A stretch of 7,102 nt of DNA from Caryophanales bacterium UBA1424. Its GTDB lineage: Bacteria > Bacillota_I > Bacilli_A > RFN20 > CAG-826. The translations under genes were made by a program, and so were the position numbers. The notes beneath the pieces are model-generated. The model was given only the letters and a program-made list of their open reading frames with translations, was not told where the DNA came from and made no database searches. Shown one piece after another: positions 6,905 through 7,102 of this stretch. The stretch is taken from NCBI GenBank assembly GCA_002329705.1, contig DCUC01000034.1:1-7102 (forward strand). The letters are read 5' to 3'. Each line of letters opens with the position of its first letter. Position 1 is the stretch's first letter.

Positions 6905-7102
6905 TTCCCTCTATATCCACATCCCTTTTTGCCATCATCTTTGTCATTACTGCGACTTTCCGAAGTTGCTCTATGATGAGAAAATGGCTTTTTCTTATCT
7001 CGACCAGCTGTGTAAAGAGCTCGACTCGTATCACATCGATAAAGTCGCGACGATTTATGTCGGCGGGGGCACGCCGAGCGCTTTACCTGATGCATTATTT
7101 GA
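6876..7102 (+). CDS. hemW: HemW, radical SAM heme chaperone (5' end only)
   Basis: The first 75 codons of a radical SAM protein, cut off by the window end. Residues 12-28 read LYIHIPFCHHLCHYCDF, the HemW form of the CxxxCxxC motif (Cys19, Cys23, Cys26) that binds the SAM-linked 4Fe-4S cluster; CxYCDF distinguishes the HemW/HemN group. GGGTPS at 63-68 is the glycine-rich SAM-binding motif. HemW binds heme and is thought to deliver it to respiratory proteins; it was formerly annotated as an oxygen-independent coproporphyrinogen oxidase, but HemN proper has an additional N-terminal extension that is absent here. The ATG at 6876 gives the short N-terminus normal for the family; an in-frame ATG at 6825 would add 17 mostly basic residues and is less likely. 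A weak GAGAAAG lies at 6863-6869. The start overlaps the preceding gene by 29 bases in another frame, implying coupled translation. Confidence 0.92.
   Translation, partial: MPTKISPKANSLYIHIPFCHHLCHYCDFPKLLYDEKMAFSYLDQLCKELDSYHIDKVATIYVGGGTPSALPDALF

Overview
The window is bacterial and read entirely on the + strand. It carries a compact set of housekeeping genes with one less familiar insertion: fmt, a nuclease-helicase fusion gene, lepA, a gene for a degenerate Fic-fold protein, a small single-pass membrane protein gene, and the 5' end of hemW. Base composition is moderate, with many C-ending codons. The closeness of lepA and hemW, and a RecB-type nuclease fused to an XPD/DinG-like iron-sulfur helicase, point to Bacillota or a relative (Bacilli, Clostridia, or the non-parasitic mollicute-like lineages). 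This is an inference and cannot be resolved to a genus. TGA acts as a real stop and every tryptophan uses TGG, so this is not a TGA-to-Trp (code 4) genome.

Layout: (1) 8-943 is fmt, which formylates the initiator Met-tRNA. (2) 945-3284, one base after fmt, is a 779-residue protein with an N-terminal PD-(D/E)XK nuclease and a C-terminal superfamily 2 iron-sulfur helicase. (3) The 42-bp gap before lepA holds a 26-bp near-perfect palindrome running straight into a consensus extended -10 element, so lepA probably has its own controllable promoter. (4) 3327-5135 is lepA (elongation factor 4), complete. (5) The 83-bp gap after lepA carries three TTTAG boxes spaced exactly 11 bp apart, then a promoter-like pair and a Shine-Dalgarno. 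(6) 5219-6601 encodes a 460-residue Fic-fold protein whose catalytic loop has lost its key residues, followed by a Pro/Glu/Lys-rich linker and a C-terminal winged-helix-like domain. (7) 6617-6904 encodes a 95-residue membrane-anchored, charged protein. (8) 6876 to the window end is the start of hemW, overlapping the previous gene by 29 bases.

Functionally, fmt and lepA act in translation, the helicase fusion probably in DNA repair, and hemW in heme trafficking. The segment that deserves attention is 5136-6904: a pseudo-Fic protein with its own probable control region and a small membrane protein, placed between lepA and hemW, which in many Bacillota lie next to each other. No RNA genes, CRISPR arrays, transposons or long repeats were seen, and no gap between genes exceeds 83 bp.
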